Source: Tautonia marina (GTDB taxonomy: Bacteria > Planctomycetota > Planctomycetia > Isosphaerales > Isosphaeraceae). Taken from it: a DNA stretch of 64,000 bases. The number at the start of each line of letters is the position of its first letter. Position 1 is the stretch's first letter. The notes beneath the pieces were generated by a model. That model was given only the letters and a program-made list of their open reading frames with translations, did not search any database and had not been told where the DNA came from. The stretch is taken from contig NZ_WEZF01000011.1 of the NCBI RefSeq assembly GCF_009177065.1, forward strand, positions 181,555 to 245,554. The letters run 5' to 3'. Positions 1 to 9,272 of the stretch are shown here, one piece after another. The translations under genes and the position numbers were made by a program.

Positions 1-1
1 G

Positions 2-390
<389 letters not shown>

Positions 391-432
391 AAAGTATCTC
401 GCAAGAGCGGGAGAGAAGGTTGAGTTCTGCCT

Positions 433-460
433 CCCTCTCCCCCGCGAACGGGGAGAGGGG
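433..460. repeat. Palindromic hairpin unit (REP-like, short copy)
   Basis: CCCTCTCCCCC-GCGAA-CGGGGAGAGGGG forms a strong stem. It matches the palindromic half of the units at 508-559 and 48724-48774. It could act as a transcription barrier after the YgfZ-type gene or be a dispersed REP-like sequence; no U-run follows it. Confidence 0.7.
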
Positions 461-507
461 TTGGCCTTCGATCAAGGACGCCACGCCTTGCGAGCTGGCG
501 GGGAGCC

Positions 508-559
508 CCCTCACCCGGCCTGCGGCCACCTTCTCCCCCGCGAGCGGGGGAGAAGGTTT
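508..559. repeat. REP-like palindromic repeat, copy 1
   Basis: The unit begins CCCTCACCCGGCCTGCGGCC and ends in the palindrome TTCTCCCCC-GCGAG-CGGGGGAGAAGG. A near copy lies 48 kb away at 48724-48774, with compensating changes in the stem (CTCTCCCC paired with GGGGAGAG). Compensated stem changes suggest that the hairpin, not the sequence itself, is kept. Confidence 0.75.
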
Positions 560-614
560 GAGACAGCGCGACAGATCAGGTGGCAGGGGGATGGGACCGG
601 ACGAGGACGAGCAA

Positions 615-884
615 TCAGGCCGGGTCGGTCAGGTCGTGGAGATCGTGCGAGCGGAGCCGGTCGAGTTCGACGATGGTTTGAGAGGCCCGGCCGTGGTGGA
701 GGTCTTCGAGGACGAGGGCGCCTCGGGGAGCGATCGGGGCCGAGCGGTGCTCGGGATCGCTGTCGGATCGGGCGAGCCGGCCTTTGAAGACCTGGCCGCC
801 ACAGTCGATCCGGATCTTCGGGAAGCGGGTTCCCTGGCCGCGCCGGATCTGGACCAGCCGCTCGTGGCACTCGTCGAAGGTCAT
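615..884 (-). CDS. Small conserved-type protein of unknown function (89 aa)
   Basis: The start is fixed by a strong ribosome-binding site, AAAAGGAGTTCCG, directly before the ATG at 884. The product begins MTFDECHERLVQIRRGQG, is soluble, has no signal peptide or membrane segment, and carries single cysteines at residues 6 and 28. I do not recognise a family. The middle (FPKIRIDCGGQVFKGRL) looks like a small beta structure and the C-terminus is rich in Asp, His and Leu. It stands alone between the repeat-rich tail of the YgfZ-type gene and the divergent glycosyltransferase. The good Shine-Dalgarno sequence is the main reason to call it real; the longer open frame upstream of it has no such support. 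Confidence 0.6.
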   Translation of the reverse strand: MTFDECHERLVQIRRGQGTRFPKIRIDCGGQVFKGRLARSDSDPEHRSAPIAPRGALVLEDLHHGRASQTIVELDRLRSHDLHDLTDPA

Positions 885-1287
885 CGGAACTCCTTTTCCC
901 TGACGACCGATGGCCGAATGGGCCCTTTGTGGCGACCTAAACGATCGCCGAAACTTTAACGATTCACTCAGAAACTCCCTTCGGCTCGGGAGGGGCCGCG
1001 AGTTGAGCGAAAGTCCATCAAAAAGGTGTTGTATGGCGGTCACCGCACCGAAAGCCCGGATCGAATCGAATCGGGGCGAAGGGAATCTCCCGACGAGGTT
1101 GCCTTCCCTGGCAATTTGCGTCGGGCGGGGGGATGATGGCACGACTTCTGCGGTGGGTCAAGTCGAGCCGAAGCGATCGGCTGCGTTGACTTACGAGTCG
1201 CCTGGCCTAGAATGCGAAAATTGAGTGAGATTCGCCCCTTGCCAGAGCGACGCGTCGCACCCCGACCGGCCCCGAGTACCTTTTGCC
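885..1287. other. Divergent intergenic region
   Basis: About 400 bases separate the minus-strand 89-residue gene from the plus-strand glycosyltransferase. It holds one convincing sigma-70-like promoter (1186-1213) and a G-rich tract near 1125. No RNA gene was recognised. Confidence 0.6.
1186..1213 (+). promoter_or_regulatory. Sigma-70-like promoter for the glycosyltransferase
   Basis: TTGACT (1186-1191), a 16-base spacer, then TAGAAT (1208-1213). The expected start of transcription near 1220 leaves a leader of roughly 70 bases before the ATG at 1288. Confidence 0.6.
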
Positions 1288-2010
1288 ATGCGCCTGCTCA
1301 CGGCCATTCCCGTTTACAATGAAGAAGCCCACCTGGAACCGGTTCTGGCCGAGGTTTTGCGCCACGCGCCGGGAGACGTGCTGGTGGTCGATGATGGCTC
1401 GACCGACGGCACGCCGGAACGGCTCGCCCGGTTTCCGGAGGTGAAGGTCATTCGCCACGAGCGGAACCGAGGCTACGGGGCGGGGCTCCGAAGCGCCTTC
1501 GAGGCGACCCTGGCGGGAGGGTACGACGGCCTGGTGACGCTCGACTGCGACGGCCAGCACGAGCCGGCCCTGATCCCCGAGATTGCCCGTCATCTGGACG
1601 AGGCTGACCTGGTTTCGGGCAGTCGGTATCTGAAGATTTTCGACCCGAGCCAGGTTCCTCCGGAACAGCGTCGCAAGATCAATGTCGAGGTCACCCGGTG
1701 GCTCAACGAGTGCCTCGGGTTCCACCTGACCGACGCCTTCTGCGGCTTCAAGGCGTATCGGGCCAGTGCCTTGCGGCATTTCACGATCAGCGACGACGGC
1801 TATGCCATGCCGCTTCAGGTCTGGGTGCAGGCGGCCCAGCATGGGATGGCGGTGGTTGAGGTGCCGGTGCCGTTGATTTACCTGGACGAGTCTCGGGCGT
1901 TCGGCGGGGCGCTCGACGACGCCGAGTATCGCCTGAACCATTACCGATCGGTGTTTCAAGAGGCGCTGCGTGAGGCTCGCCTGGAAGTGGCCGGGGGGTG
2001 TTGCGGATGA
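1288..2010 (+). CDS. Family 2 glycosyltransferase (DPM1/DPG synthase-like)
   Basis: This 240-residue cytoplasmic enzyme should transfer a sugar from a nucleotide-activated donor, probably to a polyprenyl phosphate. The GT-A fold is clear: AIPVYNEE at the N-terminus, VVDDGSTDGT for nucleotide binding near residue 33, and the metal-binding TLDCDGQHEP near residue 85. GSRY and the FCGFKAYR segment also fit the dolichol-phosphate-mannose synthase-like branch. No membrane anchor follows the catalytic domain, unlike many bacterial polyprenyl-phosphate transferases. The ATG at 1288 starts exactly at the GT2 motif; a frame extension to 1225 adds only low-complexity residues and would overlap the promoter's transcription start region. 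The 3' end overlaps the next gene by ATGA, so the two are probably translated together. Confidence 0.88.
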   Translation: MRLLTAIPVYNEEAHLEPVLAEVLRHAPGDVLVVDDGSTDGTPERLARFPEVKVIRHERNRGYGAGLRSAFEATLAGGYDGLVTLDCDGQHEPALIPEIARHLDEADLVSGSRYLKIFDPSQVPPEQRRKINVEVTRWLNECLGFHLTDAFCGFKAYRASALRHFTISDDGYAMPLQVWVQAAQHGMAVVEVPVPLIYLDESRAFGGALDDAEYRLNHYRSVFQEALREARLEVAGGCCG

Positions 2011-3638
2011 CGATGACCCCTCGTCGTTTGCGGGCCCCGGCCGAGGACGGCGGAATTCTGGCCGACCCTCCGCTGGCCGAGGCTCCCGGTGTTCTCGCCG
2101 CCAACCGAGCGCGGCTTGCCTCGTGGGATCACGACTTCCAGGGGCGTCGGGCTGGCCGGCTCCGGGCGATGGCCCGGCACGAGATTCTGGAGCAATCGCG
2201 TCGGTTTCTTCGCCGCTTCGGCCTCGACGACCTGGACGGGCTGCCCGATCCGGGGAGCGATCCGAACGTGCCGTTGATCGTCACCGGGCACCAGCCGGAG
2301 CTGTCGCATCCAGGGGTCTGGGTGAAGAACTTCGCCACCGAAGCGATTGCCGGGGCGGTCGGCGGGCTGGGCCTGAACCTGATCGTCGATAACGACATTC
2401 CGAAGGCGGTGGCCATCCGTGTTCCGTTTCGGGAAAACGGCCGGTTGCTCTCGCGCTATGTGGCGTTTGATGAATGGTCGGGGGAGTTTCCGTACGAGGA
2501 TCTGCGCATCCGGGACGAGGCGGCCTTTGCGACCTTCGCCGATCGGACGCTGGAGCTGATGGGCCCCTTGATCGACGACCCGTTGCTCCGGCACGACTGG
2601 CCGAGGGCGATCGAGGCCACCGGAACGACCGACCGCCTCGGCCTTCGCCTGGCGGCCATGCGACGGACTCGGGAAGCGGCGTGGGGCGTGCGGAACGCCG
2701 AGCTTCCGCTCAGTCGCGTCTGCGAGTCGGAGGCGTTTCTCTGGTTCGCCTGCCATTTGCTCGCCCACCTGCCGCGGGTTCGATCGGTGCATAACGCGGC
2801 GCTGGAGCGCTACCGCAAGGCGCACGGCATCCGGAGCCGGAACCATCCGGTGCCCGAGCTGGCCCAGGAGGGGGACTGGTACGAGGCCCCGTTCTGGATC
2901 TGGCGGCGCGAATCGCCTCGGCGTCATCCGTTGCTCGCCCGACAGGTCGATCCGACCCGGATGGAGCTTCGGATTGCCGGGGAGGACGAGCCGCTCTGCG
3001 AGTTGCCGCTCGGCCCCGATCGAGACGCCTGCTGCGCCGTCGAACGGCTGCGGGAGCTACCGGCCGAGGGGGTGCGCTTGCGGACTCGGGCGTTGACGAC
3101 GACCATGTTTGCCCGCGCCTTGCTGGGCGACCTGTTCCTGCATGGGATCGGGGGGGCGAAGTACGACGAGCTGGGAGACGAGGTCTTCCGGGGCGTCTTC
3201 GGCCTGGAACCGCCGGCCTTTCTGACCCTGTCGCTGACGCTCTGGCCGGGCTTGCCCGATGATCCGGCCTCGGCCGAGCAGCTTCGGAGCGTCGAGGCCC
3301 AGATTCGTGATCTGACGTTCAACCCCGACCGTCACCTGGCCGAACCGCTGCCCGAGGCGGCCCGATCGGCTCTGCTGGCCAAGCAATCGGCCGTGGAAGG
3401 CCCGACCGGGTCGCGTCGCCAGCGGATTGCCCGCTACTATGCGATTCGAGAGGCCAACCGGGCCCTCGAACCGTTGGTGTCGGCCGAACGGAGCGCGTTG
3501 CACCAGCAGGCCGAGCGGTTGCGGGCGGGCCTGGCACGCAATGCGCTGGCAAGAAGTCGGGAGTATGCGGCGGTTCTTCACCCTTCGGATCGGCTCCGAA
3601 CGGCCCTGAAGGGGGCCTCCCGGGTGACTTCGACGTAA
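2007..3638 (+). CDS. Unknown protein with BshC-like TGHQP motif
   Basis: A 543-residue soluble protein whose ATG at 2007 overlaps the stop of the glycosyltransferase (ATGA), indicating coupling. A GTG at 1998 in the same frame is a possible alternative. Near residue 90 it reads IVTGHQPELSHPGVWVKN, reminiscent of the TGQQ-containing segment of BshC-type cysteine-adding enzymes of bacillithiol synthesis, followed by an alternating helix and strand region (LNLIVDND). The C-terminal third is helical and Arg/Glu-rich (RIARYYAIREANRALEPLV), compatible with a coiled coil, as also found in BshC. The similarity is only by eye and no BshA or BshB is visible nearby, so the link to thiol synthesis is inference. 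The tight coupling to a GT2 enzyme suggests a joint role, for example making or capping a sugar-containing small molecule. Confidence 0.55.
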   Translation: MTMTPRRLRAPAEDGGILADPPLAEAPGVLAANRARLASWDHDFQGRRAGRLRAMARHEILEQSRRFLRRFGLDDLDGLPDPGSDPNVPLIVTGHQPELSHPGVWVKNFATEAIAGAVGGLGLNLIVDNDIPKAVAIRVPFRENGRLLSRYVAFDEWSGEFPYEDLRIRDEAAFATFADRTLELMGPLIDDPLLRHDWPRAIEATGTTDRLGLRLAAMRRTREAAWGVRNAELPLSRVCESEAFLWFACHLLAHLPRVRSVHNAALERYRKAHGIRSRNHPVPELAQEGDWYEAPFWIWRRESPRRHPLLARQVDPTRMELRIAGEDEPLCELPLGPDRDACCAVERLRELPAEGVRLRTRALTTTMFARALLGDLFLHGIGGAKYDELGDEVFRGVFGLEPPAFLTLSLTLWPGLPDDPASAEQLRSVEAQIRDLTFNPDRHLAEPLPEAARSALLAKQSAVEGPTGSRRQRIARYYAIREANRALEPLVSAERSALHQQAERLRAGLARNALARSREYAAVLHPSDRLRTALKGASRVTST

Positions 3639-3813
3639 GCTTCGGCAGAATTGCCGGAAATTTTCGCCGCTCGCCCGAGGCGGAGGGCCGTTCGGTCCCC
3701 TACAATAAGGCATTCGGTCGTGCCGCGGCCTGCCGGATGGCCGGCTCGGGCCGCGGGTCCGGACTGTTCAGCCCGAGCCGCCGCGAGCCGGCGGCCTCCT
3801 GGTGCGTTCGCTG

Positions 3814-5088
3814 ATGAAAGAGTCCCCGTCCAGCTCGCGATTGCCCGTCCGTCGCGGCCCCGTCGAATTCTGCCAGGGGAGCGAGGCCGATCACGAGGCC
3901 ATCTATCAAACCCTGTTGCATGTCTTCCACGGGCCCGACCGCGAGGCGTTCCTCGGCTCGCTGAGCGACCCGTCCTACAAGCCCGAGCAGCGCCTGCTGG
4001 CCCGGGTTGAGGGGAAGGTTGCCAGCCATGCGCACCTGACCGAGCGGATCGTCCGCTACGGATCGGTCCCGCTGGTGATGAACGGCGTGATGTGGGTCGG
4101 CACCCTGCCGGAATACCGGGGGCAGGGGTACGCCCAGGAACTGCTCCGCCTGGCCGACACTCGCGCCCGGGCCTCCGGGGCGGTCTTGATGGCCCTGACG
4201 ACCGCCATGCCCCGCTTCTACCGGCCGATCGGCTGGGGACTCTGCGGCAAGCAGACCCTGGGCAAGGCCCCGAGCCGGACCTTGCCGATCGGCGGGGATG
4301 CCGCGGCCGATGGTCAGCCCGGCCCCTGGCACGTCCGGCCCTGGCGGCAGGTCGAGCTGGGCGACCTGATGGAGCTTTACGACCGCAACTACGGCCAGAC
4401 GACCGGCTCGATCGTGCGGTCGGAAGAATACTGGCGCTGGATTATCGGCCGGAAGTACGCCCATGTGATCTGGGTGGCCTGCCTCGGCGAGAAGGTCCAC
4501 GGCTACGCCTTTGTGAAGGATCACAAGATTCTGGAACTGGCGGTCGATCCGGACCGGCCCGAGGCCCTGCCGGCCTTGCTCGGCCGGGTTCGGTCGGAGG
4601 CGCTGGAACGGGCCTATCCCGAGGTGGTCGTGCACGCGCCGATCGATCACCCGGTCATCAGCACCTTCCGACAGATCAAGGGAACGATTCTCGACGTGGA
4701 TGAGCTGGAAGGCAACGCGTCGATGTACCACATTCCCGACCCGGAGCGGTTCCTGCGCACGATCTTGCCCGAGCTGTCGAAGCGGGTGGCGGCCTCGAAC
4801 GCCTCGCCGGTCGAGCTGGGCCTGACGGTCGAGGATCGCCGTTTCCTGCTGCACATCGAGCCGACCAAGACCCGCACCTCGATCGACCCCGACCGCCTCG
4901 GCCGCCGCCACCTCACCCTGACCGCCGACGCCTTCGTCCGGCTGGTCATGGGCCACACCGACCCTGACGCCCTGCTGGAGGAAGATCCCGGCATGCAGGC
5001 CTCGACCGCCACGGCGCTCGACTCGGCCCGCATCCTGTTTCCTCGTCAGCCGATCTGGCGGAGCCCGCTGGATGCGGCCTCGGCCTAG
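3814..5088 (+). CDS. GNAT N-acetyltransferase, Eis-like
   Basis: A 424-residue protein with an N-terminal GNAT domain: VMWVGTLPEYRGQGYAQELL contains the R/Q-x-x-G-x-G/A acetyl-CoA loop (RGQGYA near residue 105). After it come AVLMALTTAMPRFYRPIGW, typical of Eis-family GNATs, then a second degenerate GNAT-like half (HVRPWRQVELGDLMELYDRN) and a C-terminal SCP2-like region. Eis enzymes acetylate amines on lysines, aminoglycosides or metabolites; the substrate here is unknown. The ATG at 3814 was preferred to the GTG at 3802; neither has a clear Shine-Dalgarno sequence. About 160 bases separate it from the preceding gene, so it may have its own promoter. Cytoplasmic: no signal peptide or membrane segment is seen. 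Confidence 0.75.
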   Translation: MKESPSSSRLPVRRGPVEFCQGSEADHEAIYQTLLHVFHGPDREAFLGSLSDPSYKPEQRLLARVEGKVASHAHLTERIVRYGSVPLVMNGVMWVGTLPEYRGQGYAQELLRLADTRARASGAVLMALTTAMPRFYRPIGWGLCGKQTLGKAPSRTLPIGGDAAADGQPGPWHVRPWRQVELGDLMELYDRNYGQTTGSIVRSEEYWRWIIGRKYAHVIWVACLGEKVHGYAFVKDHKILELAVDPDRPEALPALLGRVRSEALERAYPEVVVHAPIDHPVISTFRQIKGTILDVDELEGNASMYHIPDPERFLRTILPELSKRVAASNASPVELGLTVEDRRFLLHIEPTKTRTSIDPDRLGRRHLTLTADAFVRLVMGHTDPDALLEEDPGMQASTATALDSARILFPRQPIWRSPLDAASA

Positions 5089-5437
5089 AGCCGTTCCCGT
5101 AGGGTTGTCGTGATCAGCGGGCAGAGTCTCCTTCTCCAGTCTCGTTGTACCGCTTCCACTCCTTAATGGTGGGTTTTTCCCGGGTGGCCTGGTGGCTCGT
5201 CAACCGGGGTTTCCGGAGCGACGAGCGGTCTCAGTGGGGCGTCCCGTTGCCTCTTGCGGCGACGCCGCCCCGGTTGGCGAGCAACCGGGGCCACCCAGAG
5301 CAAAGGGGCGACACATCCTGTGAGAGTGGAAGCGGGAGGCCAACCGATGGTCGGTGCGATGGTATACTGTTGGTTTTGAAGTCGCCGAGGGGTCATCGGA
5401 GCGCCGGGGAAGGCTCGGCGGGGGAACGGGAAACGGA
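5089..5437. other. Intergenic region upstream of pyrG
   Basis: Most of these 349 bases are taken up by the inverted-repeat element at 5150-5335. A TATACT hexamer at 5363-5368 is a possible -10 box for pyrG, but I see no convincing -35 box at the right distance. Confidence 0.5.
5150..5335. repeat. 186-bp inverted-repeat element (MITE-like)
   Basis: The ends are a perfect 11-bp inverted repeat: CCGCTTCCACT at 5150-5160 and AGTGGAAGCGG at 5325-5335. Inside lie long, nearly complementary arms at 5182-5209 and 5268-5296 (GGGTGGCCTGG... against ...CCGGGGCCACCC). There is no coding capacity worth naming. The layout (terminal plus subterminal inverted repeats, no gene) is that of a non-autonomous mobile element or a long regulatory hairpin in front of pyrG. 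I could not identify a target-site duplication. Confidence 0.6.
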
Positions 5438-7072
5438 ATGGCAAAGCATATTTTCGTGACGGGCGGCGTGGTGAGTTCGCTGGGCAAGGGGTTGACGTGC
5501 GCGTCGATCGGGATGCTGCTGGAGCATCGGGGGCTGAGGGTCCGCTTGCAGAAGTTCGACCCGTACATCAACGTCGATCCGGGGACGATGAGCCCGTATC
5601 AGCACGGCGAGGTGTACGTGCTCGACGACGGGTCGGAGTGCGACCTGGACCTGGGGCATTACGAGCGGTTCACCGATGCGCCGTTGACGAAGGATTGCAA
5701 CTACACGACGGGGAAGATTTATCTGTCGGTGATCCAGAAGGAACGCGAGGGGAAGCACTACGAGGGGAACACCGTGCAGGTGATCCCGCACATCACCGAC
5801 GAGATCAAGGCGGCCGTGCTGAGGCTGGCGGATGATGATGTGGACGTGGTGATTACCGAGATCGGCGGCACGGTGGGCGACATCGAGGGGTTGCCGTTTC
5901 TGGAGGCGATCCGGCAGTTTCCGCTCGACGTGGGGAAGGAAAATTGCCTGTTCATTCATTTGACGCTTGTGCCTTACTTGAAGGCCGCCGGAGAGCTGAA
6001 GACGAAGCCGACGCAGCACTCGGTGACGGCCTTGCGGCAGATCGGCATTCAGCCGGATGTGCTCATTTGCCGAACCGAGCACTCGATGAGCGAGGACATG
6101 AAGCAGAAGATCGCGCTGTTCTGCAACGTCGAGCCGAAGGCGGTGATCGAGGAGCGCGATCGAGAGTTCAGCATCTATGAAGTGCCGTTGAGCCTGGTGG
6201 GGAACGGGCTGGACGACCTGATCGTCAAGAAGCTGAACCTGAAGGCGAACCCGCTGGAGATCGACGACTGGCGCGACCTGGTCGAACGGATCAAGCATCC
6301 GGACGCCGAGGTGACGATCGCGGTGGTGGGGAAATACATCAAGCATCGGGATTCGTACAAATCGGTGTACGAATCGCTCGATCACGCGGGGATCTCGCAC
6401 CGGGCGCGGGTCGTGGTGCGTCGGATCGAATCGGAGGAGCTGAGCCAGGGGGACCCGGCGGCCTTGCTGGCGGGGGTCGATGGGATCTTGATTCCCGGCG
6501 GGTTCGGAATGAGGGGCGTGGAAGGGAAGGTGGAGGCGATCAAGTACGCCCGGACCAAGGGGATCCCGTTTTTCGGGATCTGCCTGGGGATGCAGTGCGC
6601 GACGATCGAGTTTGCCCGCAACGTGCTGGGTCTGGAAGGGGCCAACAGCACCGAGTTCGACAAGATGACGCCGCACCCAGTGATCGCCTTGATGGAAGGG
6701 CAGCGCGTGGTGCGCGAGCGGGGTGGCACGATGCGGCTCGGCTCGCAGAAATGCGTGCTGCGACCGGGGAGCATTGCCCATCGAGCCTACGGCACCGATG
6801 AGGTCTGGGAGCGGCACCGTCACCGCTACGAGTTCAACAACGGCTACCGGATGCACATGGAAGACACCGGCCTGATTCCGACCGGCACCAGCCCGGACGG
6901 CTCGCTGGTTGAGATCATCGAGATTCCGGACCACCCGTGGTTCCTGGCGGTTCAGTTCCACCCCGAGTTCCGCTCGAAGCCGACGCGATCGCACCCGTTG
7001 TTCCACGACTTCATTGCCGCGGCGCTGGCCCGGCGCGAGTCGGGCCGGGCGGAGGTCGAGGCCAGGTCCTGA
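5438..7072 (+). CDS. pyrG: CTP synthase
   Basis: This enzyme makes CTP from UTP, ATP and glutamine in pyrimidine synthesis. The 544 residues equal the usual family length. The N-terminal synthetase domain starts [20 protein letters not shown], with the ATP-binding loop SSLGKG. The C-terminal class I glutaminase has the oxyanion segment FGMRG, the nucleophile Cys382 in GICLGMQ, and the catalytic His508 and Glu510 in QFHPEF. The ATG at 5438 places the family-typical MxKxIFVTGG at the very N-terminus; the frame stays open 28 codons upstream but that part is Gly/Arg-rich and unlike the family. No operon partner is evident: the Uma2 gene follows by 49 bases. The identification is as firm as sequence reading allows. 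Confidence 0.98.
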   Translation: MAKHIFVTGGVVSSLGKGLTCASIGMLLEHRGLRVRLQKFDPYINVDPGTMSPYQHGEVYVLDDGSECDLDLGHYERFTDAPLTKDCNYTTGKIYLSVIQKEREGKHYEGNTVQVIPHITDEIKAAVLRLADDDVDVVITEIGGTVGDIEGLPFLEAIRQFPLDVGKENCLFIHLTLVPYLKAAGELKTKPTQHSVTALRQIGIQPDVLICRTEHSMSEDMKQKIALFCNVEPKAVIEERDREFSIYEVPLSLVGNGLDDLIVKKLNLKANPLEIDDWRDLVERIKHPDAEVTIAVVGKYIKHRDSYKSVYESLDHAGISHRARVVVRRIESEELSQGDPAALLAGVDGILIPGGFGMRGVEGKVEAIKYARTKGIPFFGICLGMQCATIEFARNVLGLEGANSTEFDKMTPHPVIALMEGQRVVRERGGTMRLGSQKCVLRPGSIAHRAYGTDEVWERHRHRYEFNNGYRMHMEDTGLIPTGTSPDGSLVEIIEIPDHPWFLAVQFHPEFRSKPTRSHPLFHDFIAAALARRESGRAEVEARS

Positions 7073-7121
7073 TCCAGGCTGGAACGCACGGTCCCCTCAG
7101 CGCCTTGGAGGACAGCCCATC

Positions 7122-7715
7122 ATGGCAAGCATCACCAGCGACGCGCCCACGATTCTCTCTGATGAGGAACTGGATACCCCGGAGGTGATGACGCTACCGG
7201 ACCTGTTCGAGGTGATCGACGGCGTGGTAGTGGAGAGTCCCCCGATGGGTCTGGACGAAGGACTGCTTGCAAACGAGCTCAAGCGATTTCTTGATGCGTA
7301 CCTCGCCCAGCACCCGGCGGGCCGGGCACTCACGGAAATTCTCTTTGATCTGAGTCCGGCGGTGAGTCGGAGTCGTCGACCCGATGCGGCGTTCATCAGT
7401 TTTGATCGATGGCCGAAGGGGAAGCGACTGGGACGAGGAATCGCGATGCCCGCGACGCCCGAAATCGCTGCCGAAGTTGTGAGCCCCGGCGACGGAGCGG
7501 CCGATCTGATGGACAAGCTCCACGAATACTTCGCCGCCGGCGCGCAACTGGTCTGGATCGTCTATCCGAGCGTTGAACAGGTTTACGTGTATGACTCGGT
7601 TTCGACTGTTCGCATCCTCGGCCGGGCCGACCGGCTCGACGGGGGGGCGGTGCTGCCGGGATTTCAGTTGCCGCTGGCCGAGCTGTTCGGCCCACCGGCC
7701 GAAGCGGGAGCCTGA
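7122..7715 (+). CDS. Uma2 family (DUF820) putative endonuclease
   Basis: A 197-residue protein of the Uma2/DUF820 group, which has a PD-(D/E)XK restriction-endonuclease-like fold and is multiplied in cyanobacteria and planctomycetes. Visible family marks are YxxLPD-like LPDLFEVIDGVVVESPPMG at the N-terminus, SRSRRPDAAFIS (the catalytic PD) near residue 90, EIAAEVVSPGDGAADLMDKLHEYFAAGAQLVWIVYP (E-V-x-S-P-x and the following helix) and a C-terminal GFQLPLAELF. The ATG at 7122 follows GGAGGACAGCCC. Its biological role is unknown; members are often proposed to be nucleases of mobile or repeat elements. The frame runs on upstream into pyrG but that part is out-of-frame shadow. Confidence 0.85.
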   Translation: MASITSDAPTILSDEELDTPEVMTLPDLFEVIDGVVVESPPMGLDEGLLANELKRFLDAYLAQHPAGRALTEILFDLSPAVSRSRRPDAAFISFDRWPKGKRLGRGIAMPATPEIAAEVVSPGDGAADLMDKLHEYFAAGAQLVWIVYPSVEQVYVYDSVSTVRILGRADRLDGGAVLPGFQLPLAELFGPPAEAGA

Positions 7716-7829
7716 GCCACGGGCCGCCGGACTTCGGCGTCGGTGCGCTCTTGGGATCGGCGGGGGGGACCGTTATGGTAAGGGGCCACACATCGCGTCG
7801 TGCCCCATCCTTCGAGTGAGGTCCTTTTC

Positions 7830-9155
7830 ATGACGGTCTTGAGACTCCGAAGGCTCATCGTGCTTGGTGTCGTCGGCTTGGTGTTCCTGGCTCTGGGAAG
7901 CGGCTCGGCAACGGCCGAAGACCCCAGCAAGACGCCGCCGAACGTGGTCCTCATCATCTCGGATGATCACGCCTGGACCGATTACGGCTTCATGGGGCAT
8001 CCGGCGGTGCAGACGCCTCGGCTCGATCGCCTGGCGAGCGAGAGCCTGACCTTCAGCCGGGGGTACGTGCCGTCGAGCCTCTGCTGCCCGAGCCTCGCAA
8101 GCATCATCACCGGCCTGTTTCCGCATCAACATAAGATCACGAGCAACGATCCGCCGATTCCGGAGGGGATGACCAACGCCGAGTTTTACCGATCGTCCTT
8201 CTTCACCGAGGGTCGAGAGGTGATGAACCGGCACATGGAAGCCGTCCCGACCTTGCCGAGGCTGCTGGCCGAGCGCGATTACCTGAGCCTTCAGACAGGC
8301 AAGTGGTGGCAGGGGCATTACTCCCGAGGAGGGTTCACCCACGGCATGACCCAGGGGCAGCGGCACGGCGATGAGGGACTGGTCATCGGTCGGGAAACGA
8401 TGGAGCCGATCGAAGCGTTCGTGGCCGAGGCGAAGGCACAAGACCGCCCCTTCTTCCTCTGGTATGCGCCGTTCTTGCCCCACACGCCCCACAACCCGCC
8501 CGAGCGCTTGCTGGAGCGGTATCAAGACGTCGCCCCGACGCCGTCGATCGCCCGCTACTGGGCCATGATTGAATGGTTTGATGAGACGTGTGGCGAGCTG
8601 ATCGACCTGATCGACGAGGAAGGGTTGGCGGAGAATACGATCATTCTTTATGTCTCAGACAACGGCTGGACGCAGGACCCCGAGGGGCCGGGGTTCATTC
8701 GGTCGAAGCGGTCGCCGTACGATACGGGACTGCGCAGCCCGATCATGGTCCGATGGCCGGGCCAGGTCGAGCCGCGCTTCTCGCACGAGCTGGCCAGCTC
8801 GGTTGACCTGGCCCCGACGATCCTCAAGGCGGTGGGGCTGGAACCGACCGAGGCGATGCCGGGGATCAACCTGCTCGATGTCGAGGCCGTGGCGCGTCGG
8901 CGAACGATCTTCGGCGCGAACTATGAACACAACGCCATCGATCTCGATGATCCGGCCGCCAACCTGCGCGAACGATGGGTAATCGACGGCCCGTGGAAGC
9001 TGATCGTGCCGACGGAATTGAGCGAATTGACCGAGCCCGAGCTGTACCAGCTCGACGCCGATCCGGCCGAATTGCGCAATCTGGCCGAGGCGCAAACCGA
9101 ACGGGTTGGGCAGATGATGGAGACGCTCAACCAGTGGTGGACCCCGCGTCCGTGA
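7830..9155 (+). CDS. Exported sulfatase-family protein with altered active-site motif
   Basis: A 441-residue secreted member of the alkaline phosphatase/sulfatase superfamily. A signal peptide covers about residues 1-30 (RRLIVLGVVGLVFLALG, cleavage near ATAE). Metal-binding parts are present: NVVLIISDDHAWTDYG near residue 38, SDNGW near residue 274, and the YDTGLRSPIMVRWPG segment. The formylglycine motif of S1 sulfatases is C-x-P-S-R; here the matching place reads C85-C-P-S-L89, so the arginine needed for recognition by the formylglycine-generating enzyme is a leucine. It may be an unmodified enzyme, a phosphatase/phosphonate-type relative or an inactive form. The ATG at 7830 follows GAGGTCC and gives a clean signal peptide. 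It stands alone in a short plus-strand run. Confidence 0.85.
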   Translation: MTVLRLRRLIVLGVVGLVFLALGSGSATAEDPSKTPPNVVLIISDDHAWTDYGFMGHPAVQTPRLDRLASESLTFSRGYVPSSLCCPSLASIITGLFPHQHKITSNDPPIPEGMTNAEFYRSSFFTEGREVMNRHMEAVPTLPRLLAERDYLSLQTGKWWQGHYSRGGFTHGMTQGQRHGDEGLVIGRETMEPIEAFVAEAKAQDRPFFLWYAPFLPHTPHNPPERLLERYQDVAPTPSIARYWAMIEWFDETCGELIDLIDEEGLAENTIILYVSDNGWTQDPEGPGFIRSKRSPYDTGLRSPIMVRWPGQVEPRFSHELASSVDLAPTILKAVGLEPTEAMPGINLLDVEAVARRRTIFGANYEHNAIDLDDPAANLRERWVIDGPWKLIVPTELSELTEPELYQLDADPAELRNLAEAQTERVGQMMETLNQWWTPRP

Positions 9156-9272
9156 GGGTCGTCCGAGAGAATTGGGGTTTGCAGCGTAGACCGGAATGCG
9201 TTATCCGTGGAGGTTCGACTCTGCGTCCCAAGGCGTGGAGCATTCCGCGACTCGAACCATGGGAGCTTCGTC

